Of a stretch of DNA of 64,000 nucleotides, positions 35,095 to 44,704 are shown in pieces (position 1 is the first letter of the stretch; each line of letters opens with the position of its first letter). Source of the DNA: JACKCB01 sp964452775 (GTDB lineage: Bacteria; Chloroflexota; Anaerolineae; Promineifilales; Promineifilaceae). Below the pieces are notes generated by a model. It saw only the letters and a program-made list of their open reading frames with translations. It did no database searches and was not told the DNA's origin. The stretch spans positions 11,754 to 75,753 of the forward strand of contig CAYVQP010000010.1 in NCBI GenBank assembly GCA_964452775.1. Direction: 5' to 3'. The position numbers and the translations under genes were made by a program.

Positions 35095-35649
35095 ATGAAC
35101 AGTTATCCGGAAAGCGGCATGGTGATCTCGCCGGAGGCGTTCGCGCCCGAGCCGGTTATGCTTGAGCCGACGCCGGAACAGTTGGCCCGCGCTGCTGCCC
35201 TGCGTCGTTTTAACCGGCGGAATGTCTATCTGCCGGTTGCGATCATCTCCCTTTTGTGGTTTGTGACCCTCTTCGCGATGTTGTGGGTGACTGTGATCGG
35301 TTCCTGGTTTGGGCTGGACACCCAGCAGGAGTTCTATCGCGAGCTGTTCCGCGGCGTGGCCGATATTGTGCTGATTGTCTTGTTCGGCTTCTGGTTCTTG
35401 ATCGGCATGGTCCCCCTCACCGCTTTCGGATTTGGCTGGTCGAAGTGGCGCACATGGCGCAACCAACGACCGCCCGGACCGAAACCGCTGCCGATCATGT
35501 GGCGGATTGAGAACATGGTTGTGTTGGCCGGCGACAAGGTGGCCATGACCCTGCCGCTGATTGCCCGGCCGGTTATCCTGGCTTATGGGATTGCCGGCTT
35601 TGTCCGCGCCTCGTTCATTGAGGTAAAGAAAATCCTGACACGGAGCTAA
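35095..35649 (+). CDS. Uncharacterised membrane protein with two TM helices
   Basis: About 184 residues. Helices lie near RNVYLPVAIISLLWFVTLFAML and ADIVLIVLFGFWFLIGMVPLTAFGF; the rest is moderately hydrophobic. No family recognised. The stop overlaps the next start (TAATG). A GTG three bases upstream (35092) is possible. Confidence 0.6.
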   Translation: MNSYPESGMVISPEAFAPEPVMLEPTPEQLARAAALRRFNRRNVYLPVAIISLLWFVTLFAMLWVTVIGSWFGLDTQQEFYRELFRGVADIVLIVLFGFWFLIGMVPLTAFGFGWSKWRTWRNQRPPGPKPLPIMWRIENMVVLAGDKVAMTLPLIARPVILAYGIAGFVRASFIEVKKILTRS

Positions 35650-35882
35650 TGATGCCCCCTTACGAAGACAACGACGATAGCTGGAGAGTAAAAATGCTGG
35701 TGGTGGGCGCCGTATTGGGCGCTCTGCTGGGTCTGGGCAGCGCCTATTTGCTGGTGCGCACAGCGGACGAGACCGGCGGCCGGCCGCCGGAAGTCGGAAC
35801 CGGCGACGCCATCAAGATGCTGATTGCCGTAATCGGGCTGATACGGGGCATCGCTTCGTTGGGAGAAGGCAGAAAGCGCTAA
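35649..35882 (+). CDS. Small single-TM membrane protein
   Basis: 77 residues, with one clear helix (MLVVGAVLGALLGLGSAYLLV) and a hydrophobic patch near the end. The start overlaps the previous stop by one base (TAATG), showing translational coupling and a likely common complex. Confidence 0.6.
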   Translation: MMPPYEDNDDSWRVKMLVVGAVLGALLGLGSAYLLVRTADETGGRPPEVGTGDAIKMLIAVIGLIRGIASLGEGRKR

Positions 35883-36052
35883 GCGCGATTTGCTGGGTGA
35901 GTGTAATTAGGAATTGCTAGAAGATAGGCGGCGCACCTTAGCCGGACAACAGTTATCGGGCAGCGCGGGGACACTCTGGGGCGCTACTATCGCTTTTCAG
36001 TCGCCAGCCCAAACCGGCTGGCTTATTTTTTATTTGATGAAGGAACACGAAT
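35883..36052 (+). terminator. Leader with intrinsic terminator before the PHP-AlbA_2 gene
   Basis: GCCAGCC (36003-36009), loop, GGCTGGC (36016-36022) followed by TTATTTTTTATTT (36023-36035). The stop of the tract is 17 bases before the TTG start, leaving no room for a promoter after it. It may terminate the membrane-protein genes above, but then the gene below would need read-through, so attenuation is possible. No clear promoter is seen in 35883-36000. Confidence 0.7.
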
Positions 36053-37846
36053 TTGAACAAACCAAGTAAACGCAGGAGCCAGCCAAGCAAGGCTTCCCGG
36101 CAGTGGAAACGCATTGACTTGCATTTGCACACGCCCGGTTCCGCCGATTATCAGGAACCTCAGATAGATTACCTGGACATACTGCGACAGGCCGAATTGC
36201 GTGGCCTGGACATCATTGCCTTTACCGATCACAACACCGTCGCCGGCTATGCGGCGCTGCAGAAGACGCTGGAGCAGTTGAACCTGCTTGAACAATTGGG
36301 CCGCATCGACGCCGAAGAGCAGCGCCGGCTGGATGAATACCGGCGCTTGCTGCGGCGCATATTGCTGCTGCCGGGCTTCGAGTTCACGGCCACATTTGGC
36401 TTCCACATTCTGGGCATCTTCCCGCCGGACACGCCGGCAAGCTTCCTGGAGCACTTGTTGCTGATGCTGAACGTGCCTCAGGGCGCCATTCGCGTGGGCA
36501 GCGCTACCGTGGGGGCGACGTCCGATGTGCTGACCGCCTACCGGGTGATAAACGAGGCCGGCGGATTGGTCATAGCCGCGCACGCCAATTCGGGCAACGG
36601 GGTGATCATGCGCGGGCTTGACTTTGGCGGCCAGACGCGCATTGCTTACACGCAGGACGCCAATCTGCACGCCCTGGAAGTAACCGATCTGGAGAAGCGT
36701 GGGCGCTATAGCACGCGCGGTTTCTTCGATGGTTCGAAGCCGGAGTATCCGCGGCCGATGCGCTGCATCCAGGGTTCGGATGCCCATCGCCTCACCCGCG
36801 ACCCTGAGCAGCCCAAATCCCTGGGTGTTGGCGAGCGGATAACTGAGATATTGTTGCCGGAAGTTTCCTTTGAGGCGCTGGCTGAGGTAATCAAGGGGAA
36901 TGACCTGTCTCTCACGCGGCCCTATCGGGGCAAGGCGGCGCCCTTTGACTTCGTTACCGCTGCGCGCGGAGAAGGGGAGACTATCGTGCAGGCGTTTCAT
37001 GAGCGCATGACCCTGCGCGGCGGGCACATCGATCGCATCCTGGAAGATGTGTGCGCGATGGCGAACACAAACGGCGGCACGGTGTACGTCGGCATCTCGG
37101 CGAATCCCAAAGAGGAGCCGATTGGAATCAGGGATCTGAAGGGCTCGATTGCGGATCTGCAGCGCGCCATTTCCACCCGATTCAGCCCGGAACCGGACGT
37201 GGAGATTGATTCCCTGGTTACCAAGGATAAGAATGTGGTGCGGATCACGGTCCAGCCGGGAGCCGACATTCCATATGCGCTTGACAACCATCGTATCTTC
37301 GTGCGCGATGAAACGGATAGCAATCTGGCGATGCGGGACGAGATCGTGCGACTGGTGGAACGCCGGCAATCTGCCGTACCGGTGACGGTTGCCATCGCCA
37401 AGACCGCCCCGCCATCCGCCCCGGTTGTGGCTGCGCCGCCGGAGCCCAGGAGCGCGCCGGCAGGAACAACCGGCCCGGTGGTTGCCCCACCCAGCACGGG
37501 AGTCGAGATTGTAGAGAGCAAGGAACGGGGCGGCACAGTCTATCACACCGTCCACGATCTGCGAAACGGCAATCGCATCAAGAACGTCACCCGCTCGTCG
37601 GCGCGCAAGTTGTGGCACTATGCCATTTCCCAGGTCGAAGCGGGACGACCGGACCTGGAGAAGCTGGAGTGGCATCGCGATATGGCGGTGATCAGCAAGC
37701 GCCAGCGTGATGAGCATGTCTGGTACGATCTGGCCATGCGCGAAGGCGATAAGGTGCACGTCTATTTCGGCGTAACGGACAGCGGCCTGAACGACGACTG
37801 GATGAATCTGATCGCCGGCGCTGACGTAGAAGCGATTAAGGAATGA
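36053..37846 (+). CDS. PHP phosphoesterase fused to Schlafen AlbA_2 domain, plus an unknown C-terminal domain
   Basis: 597 residues from TTG 36053 with AAGGA upstream. N-terminal PHP domain (about 18-290) keeps its metal ligands: DLHLH, FTDHNT, GFEF, AAHAN and GSDAH. A helical insert lies after FTDHN. Residues about 300-440 fit an AlbA_2 domain (ILEDVCAMANTNGGTVYVGIS), found in Schlafen-type nucleic-acid-binding proteins. A Pro/Ala linker leads to about 110 unrecognised C-terminal residues (VYHTVHDLRNGNRIKNVT). This suggests a nucleic-acid-directed phosphoesterase (inference). Confidence 0.78.
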   Translation: MNKPSKRRSQPSKASRQWKRIDLHLHTPGSADYQEPQIDYLDILRQAELRGLDIIAFTDHNTVAGYAALQKTLEQLNLLEQLGRIDAEEQRRLDEYRRLLRRILLLPGFEFTATFGFHILGIFPPDTPASFLEHLLLMLNVPQGAIRVGSATVGATSDVLTAYRVINEAGGLVIAAHANSGNGVIMRGLDFGGQTRIAYTQDANLHALEVTDLEKRGRYSTRGFFDGSKPEYPRPMRCIQGSDAHRLTRDPEQPKSLGVGERITEILLPEVSFEALAEVIKGNDLSLTRPYRGKAAPFDFVTAARGEGETIVQAFHERMTLRGGHIDRILEDVCAMANTNGGTVYVGISANPKEEPIGIRDLKGSIADLQRAISTRFSPEPDVEIDSLVTKDKNVVRITVQPGADIPYALDNHRIFVRDETDSNLAMRDEIVRLVERRQSAVPVTVAIAKTAPPSAPVVAAPPEPRSAPAGTTGPVVAPPSTGVEIVESKERGGTVYHTVHDLRNGNRIKNVTRSSARKLWHYAISQVEAGRPDLEKLEWHRDMAVISKRQRDEHVWYDLAMREGDKVHVYFGVTDSGLNDDWMNLIAGADVEAIKE

Positions 37847-37874
37847 ATGCCCGTCATAGGTTGAGGGTCGGCTA

Positions 37875-38372
37875 GTGCTGGTCGGAGTGCTAACTATCAG
37901 CGATCGGGGCGCGGCGGGTGTCTATGAGGATGTCGCCGGCCCTCTGATCGCGGACATCATCCGCCAGCGCACAGGCTGGGAAGTAACCCGGCAGAAAATC
38001 GTGCCCGACGAGCAGGCGGCCATCGCGGAGGAATTGCGCCTCTGGTGCGACCAGGGTCTGAAACTGATACTGACCACCGGCGGCACCGGGCTGGCTCCGC
38101 GCGATGTGACCCCGGAGGCCACCCGCCAGGTGATTGACCGTGAGGCGCCCGGCATCGCCGAAGCGCTGCGAGCGGAGAGCCTGAAGATCACCCGGCACGC
38201 CATGCTGTCGCGTGGAATCGCCGGCACGCGCGGGCAGACGCTGATCATCAACTTGCCGGGCAACCCGAAGGCCGTGCGCGAGAACCTGGATGTGCTGTTG
38301 CCGGTGCTGCCGCATGCGCTGGCGCTATTGACCGGTTCGACCAACGCCGAAGCCGGTCATCGCGCAGTCTGA
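37875..38372 (+). CDS. mogA: Molybdopterin adenylyltransferase MogA/MoaB-like
   Basis: 165 residues from GTG 37875. Hallmarks: TISDRGAAG and TTGGTGLAPRDVTPEAT. It adenylates molybdopterin before metal insertion by MoeA (61251 here). Its product is needed by molybdoenzymes such as the formate dehydrogenase at 18528. The next gene starts four bases after the stop. Confidence 0.92.
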   Translation: MLVGVLTISDRGAAGVYEDVAGPLIADIIRQRTGWEVTRQKIVPDEQAAIAEELRLWCDQGLKLILTTGGTGLAPRDVTPEATRQVIDREAPGIAEALRAESLKITRHAMLSRGIAGTRGQTLIINLPGNPKAVRENLDVLLPVLPHALALLTGSTNAEAGHRAV

Positions 38373-38376
38373 ACCG

Positions 38377-39585
38377 ATGGGGCCGATATCGGGGACGGTG
38401 TGGTTGAAGCAAGGGCGGGCCAGGCCGGTAATCAACCGGCATCCCTGGGTCTTTTCCGGCGCTATCCAACGGGTGACGGGCGATCCTGAGCCGGGCGCTC
38501 TGGTTCGGGTGGTGGATGAGCACGGGCAATGGCTGGCTACCGCATATTACAATCCGCGCTCGCAAATCAGGGCGCGCATTCTTAGCTGGGATGAAGCGAC
38601 GACGATTGACGACGCCTTCTGGGAGCGGATGCTGGCCCGCGCGCTGTCGGCCCGCGAGCTGTTGGGGCTGTCGCCGGAGACTACCGCCTATAGGCTGGTG
38701 AACGCGGAGGCGGACGGTCTGCCCGGCCTGATCGTGGACAGGTACGCCGAGTATCTGGTCGTGCAGTGCGCCACGCTGGGCATAGATAGCCGGAAGGAGC
38801 TGTTATTTGACTTGTTGCAGGATGCGTTGCGGCCGGCGGGCATCATCGAGCGCTCAGATCTTGACGTGCGCAAGAAGGAAGGGTTGGCTGAGGAAGCGGG
38901 TGTGCGACGCGGTGAGCGGCCGGCCGCCGGCTTCACCGTCAGGGAGAATGGGCATGTAATGGCGGTTGATCTGCTCGCCGGGCATAAGACGGGTCTCTAT
39001 CTGGATCAACGAGACAATCGCCGGCTGCTCGGCCAACAGCGCTTTCTGGAGGGCAAGCGCGTGCTGAATCTTTTTGCCTACACCGGCGGTTTCGCGGTTT
39101 ACGCGGCGGCTGCCGGCGCTGCGGTGATTACCAACGTGGACAGTTCCGCCGCATTGTTGGGCGAGGCGCGCCGGAACCTGGCCCTGAACGGGCATGCCGG
39201 GCGGGAGAGCGATGAATACATCAGCGCCGACGCCTTTGAGTTATTGCGGCGATATCGGGACCAGCAGCGCACCTTTGACGCAATCATCGTAGACCCGCCG
39301 AAGTTTGCCCACAGCAAGGGCGATGTGGAGCGCGCCTGCCGGGGTTACAAGGACCTGAACTGGCTGGCTATGCGCCTGCTGACGCCCGGCGGCCTGCTGG
39401 AGACATTTTCTTGTTCCGGCCTGGTAGACGTGGACCTGTTCCAGAAGGTGTTGTTTGCCGCGGCGGTGGACGCCGGGCGGGACGCGCAAATCCTCTACCA
39501 TCTGGCCCAGGCTCCTGACCATCCTACGTTGCTGACCTTCCCGGAATCCGCCTACCTGAAGGGGTTTCTGTGCCGGGTCTGGTAG
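38377..39585 (+). CDS. Class I SAM-dependent rRNA methyltransferase, RlmI family
   Basis: 402 residues. An N-terminal PUA domain (VINRHPWVFSGAI), then a Rossmann methyltransferase: NLFAYTGGFAVYAAAAGA (SAM site), VDSSAALLGEARRN, and the DPPKFAHSK catalytic loop. RlmI-type enzymes methylate C5 of a cytosine in 23S rRNA; the exact base is not certain. Four bases after mogA. Confidence 0.9.
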   Translation: MGPISGTVWLKQGRARPVINRHPWVFSGAIQRVTGDPEPGALVRVVDEHGQWLATAYYNPRSQIRARILSWDEATTIDDAFWERMLARALSARELLGLSPETTAYRLVNAEADGLPGLIVDRYAEYLVVQCATLGIDSRKELLFDLLQDALRPAGIIERSDLDVRKKEGLAEEAGVRRGERPAAGFTVRENGHVMAVDLLAGHKTGLYLDQRDNRRLLGQQRFLEGKRVLNLFAYTGGFAVYAAAAGAAVITNVDSSAALLGEARRNLALNGHAGRESDEYISADAFELLRRYRDQQRTFDAIIVDPPKFAHSKGDVERACRGYKDLNWLAMRLLTPGGLLETFSCSGLVDVDLFQKVLFAAAVDAGRDAQILYHLAQAPDHPTLLTFPESAYLKGFLCRVW

Positions 39586-39590
39586 GCGGG

Positions 39591-39620
39591 TTGGCGAGCG
39601 GCGCATCGTTGGGCTAGAAT
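39591..39620 (+). promoter_or_regulatory. Promoter for smc
   Basis: TTGGCG (39591-39596), 18-base spacer, TAGAAT (39615-39620). The smc ATG is 53 bases downstream. Confidence 0.5.
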
Positions 39621-39673
39621 CCGCGCCGGCCCACGCCATTACTCGACCCGTTTCTCATTTACTTTTTGCGCCA

Positions 39674-42600
39674 ATGCGACTGAAACAGATAAGCCTGCAA
39701 GGTTATAAGACGTTTGCCAGCAAGACGGTCTTCGGCTTCGATGAGGGGATCACCGCCATCGTCGGCCCGAACGGAAGCGGGAAGAGCAACATTGCCGACG
39801 CGTTGCGCTGGGTATTGGGCGAGCAGAGTTACCGCACCTTGCGAGGCCACCGCTCCACGGACATGATCTTCTCCGGCAGCCAGAACCGGCCACGAGCGGG
39901 CATGGCCCAGGCAGTGTTGACGCTGGACAACAGCGATAATTGGCTACCGATTGACTTTAGCGAGGTGGAGATCGGCCGGCGGGTTTATCGTTCCGGCGAT
40001 AACGAATACTTGCTGAACGGACAGAAGCTACGCCTGCGCGATGTGCAGGAGCTACTCTCCAAGAGCGGGTTGGCCGAGCGCACTTACACGATCATCGGTC
40101 AGGGTTTAATTGACCAGGCGCTCTCGCTGCGGTCCGAGGAGCGGCGGGCGTTGTTTGAGGAAGCGGCCGGCATTAGCCATTACAAGGCGCGGCGGGCGGA
40201 GGCCATCCGCCGGCTGGAGGAGACGCAGCATAACCTGGAGCGGGTGCACGACATCCTGGCGGAGATCAATCCGCGGCTGAGCAGCTTGCGCCGGCAGGCC
40301 CGCCGCGCCCAGGATTATGAACAGGTCGCCGCTGACCTGCGCCACTGGCTGCGCATCTGGTACGGATTCAATTGGGCCGAGGCGCGCCGGCGTGGGCATG
40401 CCTGCCGCGAGGAAGCTGAGCGGGCGGAAACAGCTTGGCGCGAGAGCCGGCAGAAGTTGATGGCAACGCAGGAAGCGGCGGAGCAACTGCGCCGGCAGGC
40501 GATGCAGCTTCAGCAAGAGATCAATCAACTGCAGAGCGATCGCGAAAGAATGCGCGAGCAAATGGAGCAAACGCGACGCCAGGTAGCTATCCTTGCTGAG
40601 CGCGAAAAAATCGCCGCCGAGAACCTGGCGACCATTGCGCAGGAGTTGCCGGGGCAGCAGACAAACTATGCCGAGGCGCAAGCAGTGCTGGCGATCGCCA
40701 TCGGCGAGTTGGAGGAGGCGCAGCGAAATCTTGCCCAAAAGGATGCAGCGCTGGGCCTTTTCAACAAGAGCTTCGCGGCCCAACAAGAGGAGATCCGCCG
40801 CGCCGCTGCACAGGTCACGCAACTGGAGCAACAACTGGCCGGTGCGCGCAAGCAACTTGCCCAGGAGGAGGGCAGGATCAGCCAACTGAGGGAGAGACTG
40901 CAAGAGAGATCGTCCGAAGCGGGGCGGGTCGCGGAACTGGCGACATTGGCGGGAGAGACGGCTGGATTGGTCGAGAGTGTTCGCGCTGAGCAAAGCCGGC
41001 TGGAAGAATTGGAAGGGCGACGGAGCGCGCTGCATGCCGAAGAAGCGGCGCTAAACGGCGAGTTGCAGCAGATGCGCGCCACGGGTAATGAGCTGTATGC
41101 CTCGGTCAACGAGGCCGGCAGCGAACTGGCCCGGCTGGAAGCGCGTTACGAGATGCTGGACGGCCTGCGCCGGCAGGAGGCGCCGGTGACCGACGGTCTG
41201 CCCGTACTGGGCAGGTTGGCCAGCCTGATTACCATACCGCCGGAACATCAGACGGCCATCGCGGCCGCCCTCGGCGCTCGTCTCGGGACCGTCATTTTGC
41301 CGGATGAGCAGTCGTTGTGGAAGCTGGTCGCCCAAAACGAACGTGAGCGACCGTTGATGGCAATTGCCGCCGGCGCATCCGGCTCCACCGGCAACGGCGC
41401 AGGGCGCCCCGCCGGCGACCTGCCGGCCGTTCCCGACGGGGCAATTGGCTGGGCTTTGGGCATGGTGAGCCTGAAGGAAAGGATTGAGCCGCTGGCCCCA
41501 CACTTGTTTGGAGATGTGCTGCTTGCCGGCGACCGCAGCGCGGCCTACCGGCTGGCCAAGGCGCTGCCCGCAGGCGCGTTGGTGGTAGCGCCGGACGGCT
41601 TCATCGTGCATGCCGGTGGGTTGGTCGAATACCAGCCGCCGGACCCCCAGCGGAACATCCTGGCTCAAGAAGAGGCGTGGCGAGCAGCCGGCGTCGCCAG
41701 GGATGCGCAGAAGGCCAAACTGGAAACGCTGCAAGGCGAGTCGCAGCGCCAGCAGGAGGCGATCAGACAGCAGCAGTTGATGCTTGACGGCAAGAAGGAG
41801 GAAGAGCGCCTCCTTGGTCGCCAGCTCGCCGGCGTCGCTGCGCACCTACAGTCGGCGCAGCGCAATCTGGATCGCGCCAACCAGCAGCGGCAATTTCTGC
41901 AGGCGCAAGAGGAAACAAGCAGAAAAGAGAGCGAACGGTTGCTGGCCCGCATCGCGGAGATGGAGGCGTTGCTAACGCAGAAGAACGCGGAGGTATCCCA
42001 ATTGGCCGAGCAACTGCGCAGCGCCCAGGAGCATCTAGGAACTTTGCCGGTTAGCGAGGCAAGGCAGCAGCGCCGGGAGTTGCGGGAGAAGGTAGAGAGC
42101 GCGCGGACGATACTGGCTGGTCGCAGCGCCGTCGTGCAGAGCCGGCAAATGACGCTGCAACAGATCGAGGGGCAGTTGCGCCGGCATGAAATGCGCCGGG
42201 CAGAGTTGGAGAGCCAATCAAACGGCGCTGAGCTGGCGGCCGGGGAGCAACATATGGCCGGATTGCAGCAGGATCTGGAGCGGCTGGATGCCGCCCTGGC
42301 TCCGGTGCGGGCGCGCCTGCAAGATAATCAGGGCTCTCTCGCGCGGCTGGAAGCAGTTCACTCCGTGGAGCAAAGGGTTGCGCACGAGCAGGAGACAATA
42401 TTCACGCAAAGCAAGATTGCGGTCAGCCAGCAAGAGAACTACTTGGAGGGACTGGCGGACCGGATTCGGGCCGATCTAGGAGTGGTTGCGCTGCAGCATG
42501 ATGAGGATCATCTTGGGCAAGCCCCCTTGCCGCTGGCCGACATTGTGGATGAGCTGCCGCTGGTGACGGAGTTGCCGGAGGGCGCTGAAGAGAGCGTGCA

Positions 42601-43243
42601 GCGCTATCGCGGGCAGTTGCAGCGCATGGGCGTGGTTAATGTGGATGCGCCGCGCGAATATGAAGAGACGCTGGAGCGCTCTGAGTTCCTCACCCGGCAG
42701 GTGACCGACCTGAATCGCACGGAGAACCAGTTGCGGGAGGTCATCGCCGATCTCGACTCGCTGACTTCGGAGGCGTTCGCCGCCACCGTAGAAACAGTGA
42801 ACGATGTATTTTCGGCGATGTTCGGCCGGTTATTTGGCGGGGGGTCGGCCCGGCTGGCGTTAACAGAGCCGGAAGATTTGACGGTCAGTGGGGTGGATAT
42901 CTTTGCCCGCCTGCCGCAGCGACGGCAGCAGAGCCTGGGGCTGCTATCCGGCGGCGAAAGAGCGCTGACCGCCGCCGCGCTGATCTTTTCATTGTTGAAG
43001 GTCAACCCGCCGCCCTTCTGCGTGATGGATGAGACCGACGCCATGCTGGATGAGGTGAACGTCACCCGCTTTCGGGATGTGCTCTCTGAACTGGCGGATG
43101 CCACGCAGGTGATCGTGATCACGCACAACCGGGGGACGGTGCAGGCGGCAAAAACGGTATACGGGATCAGCATGGCCGGCGACAGCACCAGCCAGGTCAT
43201 CTCCATCCGGCCGGAAGATTACCTGAACCACCATCGCAAATAA
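39674..43243 (+). CDS. smc: Chromosome segregation protein SMC
   Basis: 1189 residues. N-terminal ATPase half with Walker A GPNGSGKSNIADALRWVLGEQS-type (GPNGSGKS), long coiled coils, a hinge at about 505-660 (LPVLGRLASLITI...VVAPDGFIVHAGG), and C-terminal signature LLSGGERALTAAAL with Walker B FCVMDETDAMLDEVN. It compacts and segregates DNA with ScpAB, which are not here. A small deviation: DETDAMLDEVN replaces the usual DEVDAALDEAN. A hairpin follows the stop. Confidence 0.97.
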   Translation: MRLKQISLQGYKTFASKTVFGFDEGITAIVGPNGSGKSNIADALRWVLGEQSYRTLRGHRSTDMIFSGSQNRPRAGMAQAVLTLDNSDNWLPIDFSEVEIGRRVYRSGDNEYLLNGQKLRLRDVQELLSKSGLAERTYTIIGQGLIDQALSLRSEERRALFEEAAGISHYKARRAEAIRRLEETQHNLERVHDILAEINPRLSSLRRQARRAQDYEQVAADLRHWLRIWYGFNWAEARRRGHACREEAERAETAWRESRQKLMATQEAAEQLRRQAMQLQQEINQLQSDRERMREQMEQTRRQVAILAEREKIAAENLATIAQELPGQQTNYAEAQAVLAIAIGELEEAQRNLAQKDAALGLFNKSFAAQQEEIRRAAAQVTQLEQQLAGARKQLAQEEGRISQLRERLQERSSEAGRVAELATLAGETAGLVESVRAEQSRLEELEGRRSALHAEEAALNGELQQMRATGNELYASVNEAGSELARLEARYEMLDGLRRQEAPVTDGLPVLGRLASLITIPPEHQTAIAAALGARLGTVILPDEQSLWKLVAQNERERPLMAIAAGASGSTGNGAGRPAGDLPAVPDGAIGWALGMVSLKERIEPLAPHLFGDVLLAGDRSAAYRLAKALPAGALVVAPDGFIVHAGGLVEYQPPDPQRNILAQEEAWRAAGVARDAQKAKLETLQGESQRQQEAIRQQQLMLDGKKEEERLLGRQLAGVAAHLQSAQRNLDRANQQRQFLQAQEETSRKESERLLARIAEMEALLTQKNAEVSQLAEQLRSAQEHLGTLPVSEARQQRRELREKVESARTILAGRSAVVQSRQMTLQQIEGQLRRHEMRRAELESQSNGAELAAGEQHMAGLQQDLERLDAALAPVRARLQDNQGSLARLEAVHSVEQRVAHEQETIFTQSKIAVSQQENYLEGLADRIRADLGVVALQHDEDHLGQAPLPLADIVDELPLVTELPEGAEESVQRYRGQLQRMGVVNVDAPREYEETLERSEFLTRQVTDLNRTENQLREVIADLDSLTSEAFAATVETVNDVFSAMFGRLFGGGSARLALTEPEDLTVSGVDIFARLPQRRQQSLGLLSGGERALTAAALIFSLLKVNPPPFCVMDETDAMLDEVNVTRFRDVLSELADATQVIVITHNRGTVQAAKTVYGISMAGDSTSQVISIRPEDYLNHHRK

Positions 43244-43244
43244 A

Positions 43245-43268
43245 AAGAGCCGGGCGCACCCGGCTCTT
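43245..43268 (-). terminator. Terminator between convergent smc and the SurA-like gene
   Basis: AAGAGCCGGG (43245-43254), CGCA loop, CCCGGCTCTT (43259-43268). The minus strand continues into TTTTATTTG, giving a T-run after the SurA-like gene. Confidence 0.85.
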
Positions 43269-43297
43269 ACAATTCAGTCAATGATGGAGACGGGCGC

Positions 43298-44683
43298 TTA
43301 TGTGCCGTCGTCCACTGGTGTTGGGGTGACCGCCGGGGCGGTGACCGGCGGCAGGGTAGCCGGCGGCTGCGTAGGAGCTGCGGTGGGCGGCACCAGGAAC
43401 TTGGAATCAAGGATTGGCTGCCGGGGCACGCGCGTGCGCCAGAACTGGGTAAGGGTAACGAGATCGCCGGCTGTCAACTGATCGACCAGATCGGACACAA
43501 GCTGGTTCTTTAGCGACTCGACCGTTGATTCCGGCAAGGCGCGAGGCTCTTTGCCGCTGACCATGAAGATGTAGTAGCGATCAGGCTGCCCTTCCGTGGT
43601 GCTGGTGACCACCATGACATCAGTGGGCGCATCCAGCTCTGCAGAGAAAACAGCATCCGCGATCTCGGCGGAGAAACTGCCTTCGTACTGATCCTGCGTA
43701 CGCCACAGCAACTCGGCGGCTGATGGCGGGTTCGCTGCTTCGGCATCCGGCGGCGTGCTGCGAATCCGGTTCCACACGGTCAGAAACCCATCCGATTCGA
43801 TTTCCTGCAGAGTGGCTTGTGCTTCCTCTTCACTGCTAAAGGCCAGGACAAAGCTGCTTGCGTGATCAACTACTGTCTGCAGGTTCTGTTCTTCGGCCAG
43901 GGCATCGGCGAGTTCCTGACTGAAGAGCTGAGCCTTGATGGTCTCGCGAAAAACTGCTTCGCTTACCCCCATGCGCCGGAATCGATCCAGGCGCGCCGTA
44001 AGCTGTTCGTTGAACGACTCTTCCGAAACCGGGGTAGCTGTCGGCAGAGGCGTCGCCGACGGCCCGAGGGTAGGAGTTGGGAAGGGCGTTAGGGTGGGCA
44101 ACACATCGGTGATGACGTCCGTTGGAATCGGCGTCAACGATGGGGTGGGCATGATCGTCGCCGTGCCCGTCGGCAAGGGGGTCGGCAGACCACCGCCGAA
44201 GAAGTTGAAGCCTTCCTCGATGAACTGGTCTACCTCCGCGTCGCTGACTGTAATGCCGCGTCGCTCAGCCTCCTGCCGGACAACCGTTTCGTCTACCATG
44301 GCGTCCAGTACCAGCCGGCCCAACTCCTCGCCTTCCTGCAACAGCTGCATTTGCTGGCCGCTGAATTGCTGCACCATGCCGATGTCGCCGAATTGCTCCA
44401 ATTGATCTTCAATGCTGACGATGAACTGCGCGCGCTGAAAGCGAACGCGCTGTTGCCATTCTTCTAATGTGATCTGGTCCTCGCCAACTGTGGCCACCAC
44501 CCGATTAGGAACAATGAAGTACTCATTGATGATGGCGATCAGCAAGACCAATAAAATAATGCCAACAACAGTCCCGATAATGATGCGCACTGTCCGCGAC
44601 TGTTTTGACTGCCGGCGCGCGATCAGCACATCCTTGCGGGACTGGCGTTGGCTCTCCTGAGTCTCTTCGCTCTTCTTTGCCAT
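43298..44683 (-). CDS. Membrane-anchored SurA-like chaperone/peptidyl-prolyl isomerase-like protein
   Basis: 461 residues. Charged N-terminus, one TM helix (IIIGTVVGIILLVLLIAII), a SurA_N-type region (about 60-150, MVDETVVRQEAERRGITVSDAEVDQFI), a Pro/Thr-rich linker, and C-terminal domains that may include a degenerate rotamase fold. Pro/Thr stretches (TPTPVDDGT) close the protein. It probably helps outside proteins fold. Parvulin active residues were not confirmed. Confidence 0.75.
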   Translation of the reverse strand: MAKKSEETQESQRQSRKDVLIARRQSKQSRTVRIIIGTVVGIILLVLLIAIINEYFIVPNRVVATVGEDQITLEEWQQRVRFQRAQFIVSIEDQLEQFGDIGMVQQFSGQQMQLLQEGEELGRLVLDAMVDETVVRQEAERRGITVSDAEVDQFIEEGFNFFGGGLPTPLPTGTATIMPTPSLTPIPTDVITDVLPTLTPFPTPTLGPSATPLPTATPVSEESFNEQLTARLDRFRRMGVSEAVFRETIKAQLFSQELADALAEEQNLQTVVDHASSFVLAFSSEEEAQATLQEIESDGFLTVWNRIRSTPPDAEAANPPSAAELLWRTQDQYEGSFSAEIADAVFSAELDAPTDVMVVTSTTEGQPDRYYIFMVSGKEPRALPESTVESLKNQLVSDLVDQLTAGDLVTLTQFWRTRVPRQPILDSKFLVPPTAAPTQPPATLPPVTAPAVTPTPVDDGT

Positions 44684-44704
44684 GAACGACTCTTCGCGCC
44701 AGCC

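Noticed and set aside
36023..37759. 578-codon open frame on the minus strand
   Set aside because: Exact antisense shadow of the PHP-AlbA_2 gene; its protein has low-complexity His/Arg/Gln composition and no motif.
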